From Triatoma infestans (lineage: Eukaryota > Arthropoda > Insecta > Hemiptera > Reduviidae): 64,000 nucleotides of DNA. A model generated the notes under the pieces. The model ran no database searches, was not told where the DNA came from, and worked only from the letters and a program-made list of their open reading frames with translations. A program made the translations under genes and the position numbers. Shown piece after piece: positions 44,350-56,904 of the stretch (within the stretch, counting starts at the first letter, position 1; each line of letters starts with the position of its first letter). Location: the NCBI GenBank assembly GCA_011037195.1, contig JAAEAF010014408.1, positions 1 through 64,000 of the forward strand, written 5' to 3'.

Positions 44350-45720
44350 ATTTTTTTGTTATTTTTGTTTTAATTGATATTTACAACTGCAAAAATACAC
44401 TGCAACAAGTAAATGTGTTAAGTGGCAACTTAAATAACAGGAGTGTGGATTGGAGAAGACATCCAGCGTTGGCATCCACTATCTTGAGTTAGTCTACAAG
44501 GTAGTCATGGGGCCATCTTCTCTTCAGTTGCCTGCGTGGATTCTCGGGAATAGTGTTTGAAGAAAGCTGGTGAATTAAAGGATTAGGATGATCAGTTGTG
44601 GATGAATGGAATTTAAGGAAACGAGTTTTGGCTAGATGGTTAACGAAAGGAATGTTTATATCAGTATGGATAGTGAGGTTAGCAACATAGTAGGGTGTAT
44701 TGACAATTTTTCGAAGGATTCTTGATTGAAATGACTGGATACGACGGGAATTGGAACGCTTGGTTGTTCCCCATATTTCTAAGCCATGTGACCATATAGG
44801 TCTCAGTAGTAGTAGGTAGAGAAGTCTTTTATTTTGTAATGTGAATTTGGATCGTCCGTCTAGTATTCTTGAGAGTTGTCTGAACCGTCTGTTTAGTTCA
44901 AGTCGTTTGAGTGTAGGGTGGGGATTCCAAGTCAGCCTTTTGTCTAGGTGGAAACCCAGGTAACTTACGCTATTTATGGGAGAGATTAGAGTATGGTTGA
45001 TGTGAATCGGTGGGAGGATTTTTCTACCCAGTGTAAATACGATGTATTTACTTTTTTGTGGGTTAACTTTTATTTTCCATTTTAAGTGCCAAGAATCCAG
45101 TTGAAGGATATGTTCTTGTAGAGAGCGATAGCCATTCAAGGGTTCAAGGTTTGGGGAAAGAATTGCAGTATCATTTGCGAAGGTATATATTACGGTATTT
45201 GGGTGTTCTGGGATGTCTGAAGTATATATATAATAAGGAATTGAAGAGCGGTCCAAGTATGCTGCCTTGAGGAACTCCGGCGAGTATAGGAAGTATTGGA
45301 GAAAGGGCGGTACCCTGACTAACTTGGAAATATCTGTCGGTTAAGTAGGATTTTAATATTAAATGTTAGGTATGTGGGAGAAATCTCTTAAGTTTAAACA
45401 GCAAGCCCTCATGCCGTGCTCTATCAAATGCTTGAGCATTGTCAAGAAAGACACTCGGGCAGTACTGATTTCGCTCAAGAGAAGAAGCTATGGCATCCAC
45501 AACGCGAAGTCCTTGTTGGGTTGTAGAAAGATGGGAACGGAAACCAAATTGATGATTCGGAATGAGTTTTTGGGAATCAGTAATAGGATAAAGTCGCTTT
45601 AAGAGCAGTTTGTATAGTATTTTGGCATTTATATGAAGTAAACTTCCGATAGGATGAAAGATTATTGGAAGGTTTATTGGGCTCAGGGATCATTTTAATA
45701 GTGGAACAATTTTGCTCCTA
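44350..45720 (-). mobile_element. 5'-truncated Jockey-type non-LTR retrotransposon
   Basis: Contains the second half of a reverse transcriptase and the complete C-terminal tail on the minus strand. About 130 bp of 3' UTR follow the stop, ending in an A-rich stretch near 44350-44375. The upstream end stops near 45720, against a family A fragment. There is no RNase H domain after the reverse transcriptase, as in the Jockey clade. Confidence 0.8.
44489..45715 (-). pseudogene. Jockey-type reverse transcriptase, C-terminal part, inactive
   Basis: The enzyme copies element RNA into DNA at a nicked target. In order on the minus strand: LIPNHQFGFRSHLSTTQQ, then motif A FLDNAQAFDRARHEGL, then VPQGSILGPL (motif B), all upstream of an open frame of 255 codons (44489-45256). 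That frame holds FANDTAIL (motif C, residues 26-33), the thumb (SYLGFHLDKRLTW), PIWSHGLEIWGTTKRSNSRR and the tail ending RRWPHDYLVD. Motif C normally has two Asp; the first is Asn here (AAT at 45173-45175). A frameshift near a TA run at about 45235 and a stop near 45365 also break the gene. The long intact tail suggests moderate age. Confidence 0.85.
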
Positions 45721-45721
45721 C

Positions 45722-45830
45722 TGCAAGTAAAAATCAAGGAAGTGTTGCCGATCGTATCCTGTTTTCGGAATTAAGTTTTCACCGGGAAATACTTGATCTG
45801 AGAAGATCTTACGGTAATCTGAATGGAAGA
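45722..45830 (+). repeat. Family A 5'-end fragment
   Basis: gcaagtaaaaatcaaggaag, ccgatcgtatcctgttttcg and gaattaagttttcaccggga match the 5' part of family A. Confidence 0.55.
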
Positions 45831-45839
45831 ATGCAGTAG

Positions 45840-46860
45840 AGCTTAATATGAATTACACTTGTCAGTGGCCCACCGGATACACTTATCATAGCTGTTGGAC
45901 CAGTGCCAGAAATACCAACATAATATGTGTTTCGTCATTGTCTAGAGAGCACTGATCGGTAACCAATTTTTTGGTTACAAGATATGCCATGATGAATTTC
46001 TAAAAATTTCCTATTATTCTTACGCTTTCTTTTCCCATTCCATATTGCGTTATAAATTTGTTTGCCAACTTAATCATAATATCTCAAAATAATTTCATTC
46101 TATAAAAGTCATTATAAAGTCGTTAGTTCTGTATTTATAGTACGAAAACACTAACAGCAGGAAATATCTTTTTGAAATGATTCAAGAATCTTCCGCCGAA
46201 CAAAAACAGTTATTTTTGAAAAGTTCTTTTACTTTCATTTTGAACTCTTTCAATCACTTCGTCATGATCGTAGGAGGCAACTGGGAATTAGATAGAGGGT
46301 AAAAGCGTGAATGAATGGCTCTTCCCATTTCTTTACTCATTCATCACGGCCGACCTTATCGTAATTGATAATCAGTCTCTTATAGAAATGCAATTCCTCT
46401 TTAGATAGTGTAGACTGATGCTGTACGTGTAAGGCTATTGAGGGTAGGCCTAGCAGTTTCTATAGCTTCTGTAAGTTAGCGCCCTTTCTAGACTTTACAA
46501 TGATTCTTAAAGCTTCTTTTGAAATTTTAACTCATGCTCTGCTTCTGGAGAATGAGAGAGAATGTTGTACAATATACAGCGGACTGGAAGGAGATTGGAT
46601 CATAGAAAAATGTATGTCAAAATTAGGATGATAGGATATTCTTATGTCTCCTATAATTTAATGTTCTGCAAATTTTCCTTGAATTTCATTCGAAAATAGT
46701 TTATTACAAGCTGTCTACTAGTTATTCCAGTGAAGATAAGTTATTAGTAGTGAAATCATACTTTATAGTAGGTGAATATCTCATCAAGCTGAAGGTAACA
46801 TTTTCACAAGTTTCGTTGTTTGAATGTTGTATACAAAATTCTTAAAAAAACGTTTCATAG
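45840..46860. other. Spacer of balanced to AT-rich sequence, unassigned
   Basis: 46240-46560 has mixed composition but stops in all frames and no motif. Confidence 0.45.
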
Positions 46861-46889
46861 AAAGAATGAGCATATTTCAAGAGGCGTAT

Positions 46890-47165
46890 ATATAATTCTA
46901 ACGGAATTGAAATAAAGACGGTCTACCACTTTAAATATCTGGGTTCTGTTCTACAATCAAAAGGCACCTGCACAAAAGAAAAATAACAAAAATGGTTTTA
47001 TCAGAAGCACGGAAAGCCCCGTTTTATGAAATACTGATAATTAAAAGGTACAAACAAGATTAATGCTTTACGGGAGTGAAAGATTGGCTCTTGGTTTCCA
47101 AGAAAAAAGAAAGCATTAATTACCGAAATGGATCTACGAAAAGAAAGTCTAGTGGAAGAGAGTCA
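46890..47165 (+). pseudogene. Non-LTR reverse-transcriptase thumb fragment
   Basis: One frame reads SNGIEIKTVYHFKYLGSVLQ then SKGTCTKE. After a frameshift it continues KITKMVLSEARKAPFYEI, and later RLMLYGSERLALGFQEKRK. FKYLGSVIxxDG followed by a 'YGSExWAL' block is the usual thumb and connection of endonuclease/reverse-transcriptase elements found widely in arthropods. No active-site motif remains. It is a different lineage from the 44.5-kb Jockey relic. Confidence 0.65.
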
Positions 47166-47297
47166 GAAGTTAAGATATTAACTGCAATAATTTTATTTTG
47201 GAGGGGGGTATTGTACTACTTTGATAATAATTTACTAAATTATAAGCTGCGTCCTAAGTGTAGAAAGGGGGTAACCTGTGCATTTTCTCTTCTCAGT

Positions 47298-47535
47298 TTT
47301 TTTTTTTTAATATAAGGCGCTTCAACATCTATGGTTATTAGCGCCCGGAGCCAGTTCTCAGTGCACTGCCGGCCTCCGGACAGTGTTCTCTCGCTACAGA
47401 CAACACTGTCCATCACCGAACAGTGAGCTGTAGAGGCTCCTAGGAAGAAAAAATCTAAGGGTAGCTCTGGACTCGAACCCGGGACCTCCGCGTGGGAGTC
47501 CAACGCGCTAACCACTTAGCTAATCCTCTCTCTCT
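47298..47535 (-). mobile_element. tRNA-derived SINE (family 1), well preserved
   Basis: Reverse reading gives gctaagtggttagcgcgttg (box A), gactcccacgcggagg, cccgggttcgagtcc (box B), then the family body and gatgttgaagcgcc, with a T-run on the plus strand at 47298-47309 as the A-tail. Possible imperfect target duplication: ctcttctcagtt before and ctcttctatcagtt after. Part of it is included in the tandem duplication that starts at 47334. Confidence 0.85.
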
Positions 47536-49056
47536 TCTATCAGTTGGTCGCCATTTTAAGCTCGAAGGAGTAAGACTTTCTGCAACACTCCCTTGAATAG
47601 GTTGCAGTGTAATACCTATACAATTCATGCCAGTTTGGTTGCCATTAATTATGAAACCCAAGTTTGTTACTTCTGGTTTGCCTGGATAGTGTTAATAAAC
47701 TGGTCCTTTTGTCGACTTATCGGCTCGGTTCTCTCGGGCCTGCATGAGATCATTGTGAAATCACATGGTTGTTTCTTCCGCTTGGTTTCCTGCCGTCAGC
47801 TTTTGAGAGGCCATTTAATTATTATTATCTACAATGATCAGCCAAGTAGCAGTGTATTGGTCAAGACTCAAAACACATACGAATTATTTCCTTATTTCTA
47901 TTTTTCCTCTCCCCTTTCCCCCGATATGAGCTAAAGAGACACATGGGTCTTCCAACTCTGCAACAAGGATTCTGCTTCTCAAGGTAAGCGCCATTCCTTT
48001 GGCTTATTGAAAATGATAATAAATAATATTTACTACCCATTTTAAATTTAATTTATATATTCTCTTTTTGTCCAGATAATTATAAATTTTTAATCTCCCA
48101 TTTTACTCACCCAATCATATTATATTATCTACAGTCTCAATTTAATATTTTCTCTCAATTTATATTTTTAATTTTTGCTGTTTTTATTTAAAACAGAGCC
48201 CACCATGGAAATCTCATCTCAATATATATTTTTATTTTTTTTCTTTCCTATATTTACTAAACAAATTTATATCAGTGATTTATTTCTAGTTACAGTGATT
48301 TTTCTGGTAATCCTCCATCATCAGTTTCCAGCGCCCGCCCATTTCAGGTTGCCTTGATTAGACAATACTAACGCTGTACAAAGTCCTTTTTTCATATACG
48401 TATATTATTACTGTTTTTTTATCCTGACGATCTCGAAAACCGTCGGTGGCCATAAAATCAAAGCAGGCTAACATCTAAAAAGATTCTGATGTCTTCGTGC
48501 TGTCCAACATTTCACAATGATAAAGATCCATTTTTATATTTTTATTTTGATGTATTAGTGTTATTGTTATTATTTAATAAAATTATTCAAATTTATTCTA
48601 TTTTCACTGAATATCTTCTCTCATGGGTTGATGAGTTATTATTTTACAACTGTTAACTGTCAACAGATATTCTTTTTTTTCCATCCACCTAAAAAGCAGA
48701 ATAATATTTTGAAATTAATACAGTATTTAATCTTATATTATAGTAAATTTAAAATTCTAATGCACATATATACATGTAGTAGTTTACAACGAATATATTT
48801 AATAACTGGGAACGGTAGAGGCTCTTATCTTTAGTTTTGCCTTTAGGCTATGTGTTACTTTTAATGGTCTGTGTATTATGTTAAAAATAATAATGAGAGA
48901 AAATCATTCTAAACCGACGGCAGGATTGAGAATTCTCTCTACAGGGGCATTATTATCTTGATTCCATTCTTTCGCTTTTTGTTATTTCAATGGTAATGAG
49001 CAAAAATGCTTTATTAGATTTTATCATGTGAACTTTTGTTTTTGTTTTTTGTTTTT
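47334..49056 (+). repeat. Tandem duplication, unit 1 (1723 bp)
   Basis: Every block compared is identical to 49057-50779 at a constant offset of 1723, including AT-rich and homopolymer parts. It contains most of a SINE, a pyrimidine-rich non-coding middle, and a decayed hammerhead-like block at 48419-48500. The short frames it holds (113, 60 and 68 codons) have no motif and are identical in both units simply because the DNA is. Confidence 0.95.
48419..48500 (+). repeat. Decayed foldback arm with hammerhead-like block
   Basis: atcctgacgatctcgaaaac cgtcggtggcc, then aaagcaggctaacatct and ctgatgtcttcgtgctg, follow the order of the right arm at 6301-6390. No left arm is visible. Repeated at 50142-50223 by the tandem duplication. 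Confidence 0.55.
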
Positions 49057-50779
49057 GTTATTAGCGCCCGGAGCCAGTTCTCAGTGCACTGCCGGCCTCC
49101 GGACAGTGTTCTCTCGCTACAGACAACACTGTCCATCACCGAACAGTGAGCTGTAGAGGCTCCTAGGAAGAAAAAATCTAAGGGTAGCTCTGGACTCGAA
49201 CCCGGGACCTCCGCGTGGGAGTCCAACGCGCTAACCACTTAGCTAATCCTCTCTCTCTTCTATCAGTTGGTCGCCATTTTAAGCTCGAAGGAGTAAGACT
49301 TTCTGCAACACTCCCTTGAATAGGTTGCAGTGTAATACCTATACAATTCATGCCAGTTTGGTTGCCATTAATTATGAAACCCAAGTTTGTTACTTCTGGT
49401 TTGCCTGGATAGTGTTAATAAACTGGTCCTTTTGTCGACTTATCGGCTCGGTTCTCTCGGGCCTGCATGAGATCATTGTGAAATCACATGGTTGTTTCTT
49501 CCGCTTGGTTTCCTGCCGTCAGCTTTTGAGAGGCCATTTAATTATTATTATCTACAATGATCAGCCAAGTAGCAGTGTATTGGTCAAGACTCAAAACACA
49601 TACGAATTATTTCCTTATTTCTATTTTTCCTCTCCCCTTTCCCCCGATATGAGCTAAAGAGACACATGGGTCTTCCAACTCTGCAACAAGGATTCTGCTT
49701 CTCAAGGTAAGCGCCATTCCTTTGGCTTATTGAAAATGATAATAAATAATATTTACTACCCATTTTAAATTTAATTTATATATTCTCTTTTTGTCCAGAT
49801 AATTATAAATTTTTAATCTCCCATTTTACTCACCCAATCATATTATATTATCTACAGTCTCAATTTAATATTTTCTCTCAATTTATATTTTTAATTTTTG
49901 CTGTTTTTATTTAAAACAGAGCCCACCATGGAAATCTCATCTCAATATATATTTTTATTTTTTTTCTTTCCTATATTTACTAAACAAATTTATATCAGTG
50001 ATTTATTTCTAGTTACAGTGATTTTTCTGGTAATCCTCCATCATCAGTTTCCAGCGCCCGCCCATTTCAGGTTGCCTTGATTAGACAATACTAACGCTGT
50101 ACAAAGTCCTTTTTTCATATACGTATATTATTACTGTTTTTTTATCCTGACGATCTCGAAAACCGTCGGTGGCCATAAAATCAAAGCAGGCTAACATCTA
50201 AAAAGATTCTGATGTCTTCGTGCTGTCCAACATTTCACAATGATAAAGATCCATTTTTATATTTTTATTTTGATGTATTAGTGTTATTGTTATTATTTAA
50301 TAAAATTATTCAAATTTATTCTATTTTCACTGAATATCTTCTCTCATGGGTTGATGAGTTATTATTTTACAACTGTTAACTGTCAACAGATATTCTTTTT
50401 TTTCCATCCACCTAAAAAGCAGAATAATATTTTGAAATTAATACAGTATTTAATCTTATATTATAGTAAATTTAAAATTCTAATGCACATATATACATGT
50501 AGTAGTTTACAACGAATATATTTAATAACTGGGAACGGTAGAGGCTCTTATCTTTAGTTTTGCCTTTAGGCTATGTGTTACTTTTAATGGTCTGTGTATT
50601 ATGTTAAAAATAATAATGAGAGAAAATCATTCTAAACCGACGGCAGGATTGAGAATTCTCTCTACAGGGGCATTATTATCTTGATTCCATTCTTTCGCTT
50701 TTTGTTATTTCAATGGTAATGAGCAAAAATGCTTTATTAGATTTTATCATGTGAACTTTTGTTTTTGTTTTTTGTTTTT
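49057..50779 (+). repeat. Tandem duplication, unit 2 (1723 bp)
   Basis: Directly abuts unit 1. The junction is in a T/G-rich stretch: gtttttgtttttt runs into gtttttgttattagcgcc. The SINE in this unit (49057-49258) lacks its 3' end and A-tail because the duplication breakpoint cut it. That shows unit 2's left edge is a breakpoint and was not produced by transposition. Confidence 0.95.
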
Positions 50780-53760
50780 TTCATTACATTTTACTTTTAT
50801 AATGTGGACAAAATTATTGTAAAGTTGGTATTTATACATGTAAGAGTAACCGTTTTCCACTCGTATGTTCAAAACATCATAGTAACTTCATTGTAGCCAC
50901 ATTATAAGTATCTAACACTAAACAATCCGGCGCTTTATATGTGTATATCTCCATAACTTATCCGTTAGAAAAAATTAAGGCATATTTTTGCAAATAACAT
51001 GAAAAAAATCACGTACAAAAAAAAATTTTATTAACAAAAATGATATATTTCCATTTTTTTTTTAAAAAAAGATTTCAACAACATCAAATCAAATGTATAG
51101 TTTTGTTCGTTTAGAGATAATTCATAGAAATGTTACTTTTTTCATGGCATTTTTTACAGATTACAAATTTTTCCATAGTACATTTTTCCATCAACATATT
51201 TGCATTTAATAACAGTTTTGGTGTTTTTTTTTATTATATCTGCATTATGTTATTCTGACTATGGATTATATCGTAAGATTTATTCACTTTTTTTTTTCTT
51301 GCTTGCTTGCTTGCATTTAAATTTTATTGTTATTACCTCTTAAGCTTCAAAATACTATACTACCTTCTGATTTTCACATTTGCATTGTTATCACAAGTAA
51401 TTCATTAACTCATTTCTTATTCTAAGAAGTTCATTTTCAGATCAATAAGCTTCTTTTTTTTTTTTTAATACGCTACCTGAAAGCAACTCCTTTAGATCGT
51501 GTTCGAATAGTTCGCAAAGGTGCCGCCAGTCATAATATTATATACCATATTCAGAAATTTTCATTTATTAATATCCAGACTTTAATTCCATTCAGAACTA
51601 ACATTTAGACCGGTTATTTTATGAATGAAATGTCCTTTAACTTGAAATGACTGGTTGTGGTAAATAAGAAATGCTATAAATGTATATCCTTAGAAATATG
51701 AAACAAAATAAACGTTAAAAAACAAAATAAATAAATTTAGTCAATGGATGAAAGAAACAGAAATTAGTGGAGAATTTTGAATTGAATTTTTAAAAGCTGT
51801 TCGGCGGCCGTTTAGTGTTAAAGAGGTTCCACAAGCTTCAAAGCTACCTTTTGCCCATATCACTGAGTTGTCTGTAGAATATTTAATTGCAGCATTTTGT
51901 CTTTTGAAGTCCCACTTATCAGGAATACTGTCCTTACAAACAGAGCATGGTCTGTTTCCTTCACTGAACTAGTGAAGAATAGATGGTGAATTTGTATAAT
52001 GGTGGCAATAACGTTCGTAAAAAAAATTTAAGAAATTCATTCGTGGAAAACTTCTTAGACTGCAACAGAGTTCAATTTGGCACCGCGATTCACTGAGTGT
52101 TTAGAGATGTAAACCGCCAAGGCGAAGTGTATTGCGCTGTACAGGATTCGATTCCTTGTCTTTGACATGAATTTCAATCGAATTTATAGTTCATTTGCTT
52201 TATTAAAAACTCGTCTGGAAAAATAGGTTTAGATTATAGAAAGTGATGAAAAATTCGAGAGCTTTCTACGGGGAAAACTCCTTGGAATGTTATAGATTTA
52301 AATTATTAACCTTAATAAGACTATCAGTAGCACAATAGCTTGGGCTACTACTAATAGACCATATAAGTGATGAATTTCTTAATGAAGCGAAAGAACAAAT
52401 GATTGTATGATCATGCAATAAAAAAAAGTACATAACAATAAAACAATAAATACCATTATAGCCTATAGCATCGATTGCTACCGATCTATTTTGTAAGTTA
52501 ATACTACAAGCTTTCTAACTACTGGTAGATATTATTGTTCTTATACGTCGGTGAGTAGTTCCGAGTTTGTTTGTGGGTATGTGTATGGTATGAGTAGAAC
52601 TCTTTTTGTATATATATATATATATATAACAGTTAGTATTATTATAGTGCTGTCAATAATATTATTATTAATGAACTAATCTTAAATAGAGCTAAGATTA
52701 TTAGCCGTTGTATTAGTTATATTATTAGTGTATTAATGGTTGGCAGAGTGAAGCTGCTACAAACTGGCTCCACTTTATATAAGGCTACTATACAGATTGT
52801 ATTCTTTATAACCTGCGGCAATATTGTCTGTTTTTCTATTTACATTATTCATATTATTATTGCTGGCTTTTATATTTTCAATATATTTAATATTTATGTG
52901 AATAACTAAATGGGTGAATATTCCTCAGCATACCAGATATAATTGCAATGCTATTTCATTTATGTAAAGGCTCGCTATGTGTATTCATCTATATATATGA
53001 GCTGAAGTCAAAATATAACTATATTGTATTGTCTGTAACAATAAAATACATGCTTCTATTCACAGTGACAATTTATAGTACACTATGTTGCTGCATTTTA
53101 TTGCATTCATCTTGTTTATATTGTAAAACTATATTTTCCTGATGGATTTATTTCCTATTTTGTAATTTTTTTAAGTAAGAAACGTTTATCATTATTCTTA
53201 AGCCATAAGATTGTATCTCCCGAAGGGTATCACAGTTCAACCCACATCTGATCCGATCTTTAGAAAGGATGAAAGGATTGGCAAGGATGAATGGTCTTCT
53301 CAATGCACATGATCTCATGTACCTTTGTAAACGATATCAAACAGTGATCAGGCGAATTCAAATCAGTTTTTGTTTTTCGGTAGGGCCAATTGACTCTTGG
53401 CACAGAATTATATAGATGGCTTGGGAAAATTAAATATAATACACAAAGAAAGAAGTTTGTGGAAATATGAAAAATGATATGTCTCATACTAAGTTGTAAT
53501 TCGAAAGATGTGGTCTAAAATCGCCATTCCAATCTAATATATATAAGAAAATTTCTTTCTTTAGTTTATTATTTTGCTTATTTTAAATATTGCTTTATTA
53601 AATAAGAGAGTATATGAAATTAGGGAAGTTTTTCTGGAAATAAAAATGTCATTCTCTAAAACTGAAGTCCACTAACATCTAAGATAGTAGCTGGATATTG
53701 AGGTTTGTTGGTAATGATACAGTGTCGAATACACAAACTGATACTGAATTTTACGAATTT
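50780..53760. other. AT-rich spacer, no gene found
   Basis: Holds a small gcttgcttgcttgc tract near 51300 and a (TA)n run at 52609-52628. 51790-51960 is open on both strands with mixed composition but has no motif. 52090-52150 ends in ggattcgattcct, like a box B, without a convincing box A. Confidence 0.5.
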
Positions 53761-53764
53761 AATA

Positions 53765-54225
53765 TGTGAGGAGAGAAGTTTATAGAAGATGTAGTGACTG
53801 AGCGGTAAGTGATGATTATTGGTAGCGTGAGGAAGTATAATCGTGTAGTGTTAGGTGTGAGTTGCTTGAAGAGTGCTGTGGCAATTAGAATTTTTTTTTT
53901 TTTTTTTTATGATGGATTAGTTAGAGTGGATAGCTTGGTGAACCGTTCAATGTTAATACTTGTTAACCGCTTGAAGTTAAGCTACATGTTAAGCATTCAG
54001 ATGATGGACATTTTATTCACTTTCTCCTATCGCTATAGGTAGACAGCTTCTAGGTGGGAGATCGCTATTGAAATTGAAGCTCATTTATCAGTCCTGTCGG
54101 GCAGGCCAGGGGAGGTAATGCATAGTTCACGTGCGCTTGAAGGCTCAGTGATAGCGCCTTGATGCGGTTGATAATGAAAATATTGAGTCTAGCTTTTGTT
54201 TGATGGTGATTTGGTTGCATCCAAA
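53765..54225 (+). repeat. Dispersed family C, copy 2
   Basis: agacagcttctaggtgggag, gtaatgcatagttcacgtgc, cttgaaggctcagtgatagc and ttgagtctagcttttg match copies 1 and 3. A T-run at 53890-53909 interrupts it. Confidence 0.65.
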
Positions 54226-54544
54226 ACTTTCAAACTAAGTCGAAAGACCTATGATCAAGCAGTCATTTGATCGGCCGCCGCCTTATGAATAATGACCACC
54301 CGAAATAAGCACAATAATTTCATTGGGCAAGGAAGATTGTTTTTTTTTTTTCAGGATATTGTTCCTAGAATTCGATCTGAGTGCCGGACATAACAAACAT
54401 TATTTCCATTCAAGAGGAGTAATAAAATTCTTTTAAAGATTATGGAACTTTTAACATTCTCTTATTGCAATCAGAAGACTTGTCCTCTTCATTTTTGGAG
54501 GTCCGACGAAACATATCAAATTGTTGCAATTGTTGGCCGCTAGA

Positions 54545-54838
54545 AATGATCAGATGTATCTAATTGTTGGGTTATCGGCCAGGAAATATCCAAGAAAAAC
54601 ACCAAATAATTTTTAAATGTTTTTTATTTCAAACCCGTCGTTTTGGCAAACATTGTTTATCAAAGATGTGACAAGACTTCCAAACTTCTCCTACTTTAAG
54701 ATAGCCCCTGAAGAAGATAAACAATGTTTGCCGAAACGTCGGGTTTGAAATAAAAAAAAACATTTAAAAATTATTTGGTGTTTTACTTGGATACTTCCTG
54801 GCCGATAAGCCAACATATAGATACATCTGACCTAGAAA
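54545..54838. mobile_element. Foldback element of a third type, hammerhead-like core
   Basis: The inverted arms contain gttatcggccaggaaatatc, caccaaataatttttaaatg and ttatttcaaacccgtcgttt at the left, with their near-exact complements at the right, around a ~60-bp centre at about 54660-54720. The hammerhead-like block lies at the inner edge of the right arm. No coding. Confidence 0.85.
54703..54745 (+). ncRNA. Hammerhead-ribozyme-like motif, second type
   Basis: AGCCC (54703-54707), CTGAAGA (54708-54714, matching CUGANGA), a hairpin with AAAC-AAT-GTTT, GAAAC (54733-54737), GTC (54738-54740), then GGGTT (54741-54745). AGCCC and GGGTT can form a 5-bp stem I (one G-U pair). Stem II is imperfect next to the core, and stem III would be only AC/GT with no loop, so only a dimer could fold. 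The left arm equivalent is mutated (AAAACGAC). Confidence 0.4.
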
Positions 54839-55279
54839 CATATAATCCTTCGATCTTTATAATCTGTTTAGGGACCATCAAGAAGATACCCGTCGCTAGG
54901 TTTCGAGCAAAATCCGACTAGCGTAATAGCGCTTTGTTGTATTACACAATTTTTTAGAGAACTATTCCAACCATTTTCTATAAAATTCACACCATAACTA
55001 CCACAATTTAGACCTTCATTTTTATTTGAAAGATTTTTGGACCAAAATGGAGTGTCTGTAGGTGTAGCAATTGTTATGCTTTCATTTGAAGTGCAATTTT
55101 AGTAGAATTTACATTTTTCCATTTTGTCAATATTAAGATTCATTAAATGAATTCCTACGGAAAGTGGATACAGGCACTATTTGGTGTATCACACTTAGGT
55201 AGCAGCGGGTATGTTCTACAAGCCTAAAAGAAGTATTACTGTTACGTTATCTCTCCAGTTATATGAGTCTAGAAATAAA

Positions 55280-55385
55280 TGGCGTTTATTAAATCACTGT
55301 TTAGTAAAAATTCCAAGTTTGAAGAAATATGTCATTTCAAATTGAGTAAGTGATTAAGAGTGTGAGTGTTTCACAACATTTTTTT
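55280..55385 (+). repeat. Family A 3'-end fragment
   Basis: ttagtaaaaattccaagttt gaag, then gagtgtgagtgtttcacaac attttttttt, resemble the family A 3' part. Confidence 0.45.
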
Positions 55386-55389
55386 TTAT

Positions 55390-56900
55390 GTGCAGCTGCT
55401 TGAATTTTTATTAGTCAAATAGGTTGTAAACTCATAATATAATTTTCTGAATTTACTGATCTTGAATAGACTGTGTTTGCTTCTATATGTTTTACATTGC
55501 AAAATGTAGGGAACTTCACTCGTGCGCAGACAAGAAGTTAATTGGAATAATGATTAAGGAGATAGTCCCAAGTTTTTCGAAGGACAATAACCATTCAACT
55601 GCATTCGCATTGCAAAAGTTTACAAATATATTTCAAGATTCTCTTTGTTTTTGGGATAGAGTACATAACTCTCATCAATTTATGACTTTAGTGGCAATAT
55701 TTTGTTATGATGAAAATTGATGTTTTTAAAGGAGAACATTGATATCAGTAATTGCACGGCCTATTGCTTCCAGTTTTCTTCCCCCCTTTTATGAGAATAC
55801 TTATGGACTATTATTATAAGAACATAGAAACACAAAAGGGACACCCCTCTCACAGTTCATGTAATATTTCACAATTCCATATTTGTAGTTGGCGGAAGAT
55901 CAACAGACTTGGTGTCGGGTATGTGTGGGGTAAGGAAAACGTTATAAAGGATAGTGAATGTGAAATAGAGACAGTGAATGTTAGATAGAAGTAAGAACTA
56001 ACACTGAAGGAGCCACTCAAGCTGATTGAGGTGATGTTGGAAACTAGATGGCAGCACCAGAGGTTCCCCCTTCTAGAGACCTATAGCACCAGCTTGGGCG
56101 GATGTCCTTCCTCACTCTTTGGCTAGAGAGATCTCAGTGTCTAGGGGATTAGCAGGCTATATACCCTCCACCTCCAAAAAAGGGTTAGGATGGGATGAAA
56201 CATGGTCCCAAGTCATTTATGGGAATGCTGTTCTGCCACGCCTTTTCGATTCCCTTAATGACATCGTCTACTACTACTCGCTTCCCTTTCTACTTCCCCC
56301 TTATATTTATTCAAGCAGAAATATATATATTACAAAGTCCATTGTCTTAATACATAGTTCAATATTACGTTCCGACCTAGTTATATTAGTAAAATCAAGG
56401 GTTTATGGAAAGATCTTTGCATTGTTATATTACTAATTTATATAATTTTTTGTAATAATAATGGCTCGAAATACCATTGCGTTCTGCTCTTCAATTGTTA
56501 TTAACAACCATATCTCAAATAAATCGCAATGTCAATCTACAAATGAAACTTAGCCTAACTGACTTTGCAGCTTTTCATTTCCTTAATCAGTATTAATGAA
56601 TTATTAATTAAAAGTTACTAATTTTTAAATTTATTACATTTGCTTCTTTTTTTTTTTGCTTTTATTTGAATCACGCCGAATGCATTTTTGTTGCTCATGT
56701 AAGATCTATTTCTTAAATCACAGTATCAGAAAATCCTGTATTTTTATGCCTAATATTAGTATCTTAGTAATTTAGAATCTTCATTGGCCGCAAGCGTAGG
56801 TTTCAAATTTCTGTTATATTTCTTTTTAAAAATAGACAGATTGCCAGAAGTGTCGCTCTCCAATTCTACTAGTAAACGCACAATTTAAAATGAACGATTT
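55390..56900. other. Mixed spacer, no gene supported
   Basis: 56030-56270 is GC-richer, like an element remnant, with a 105-codon frame at 56119-56436 lacking any motif. The 77-codon frame at 55487-55720 is also unassigned. Confidence 0.45.
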
Positions 56901-56904
56901 TTCC

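Noticed and set aside
47593..49657. Identical 113-codon frames at 47593-47934 and 49316-49657 as a conserved gene pair
   Set aside because: They are identical because the whole 1723-bp unit is identical, including non-coding and homopolymer parts. No motif is present.
52085..52160. Another tRNA-derived SINE
   Set aside because: A box-B-like ggattcgattcct is present, but box A and any family body are not convincing.
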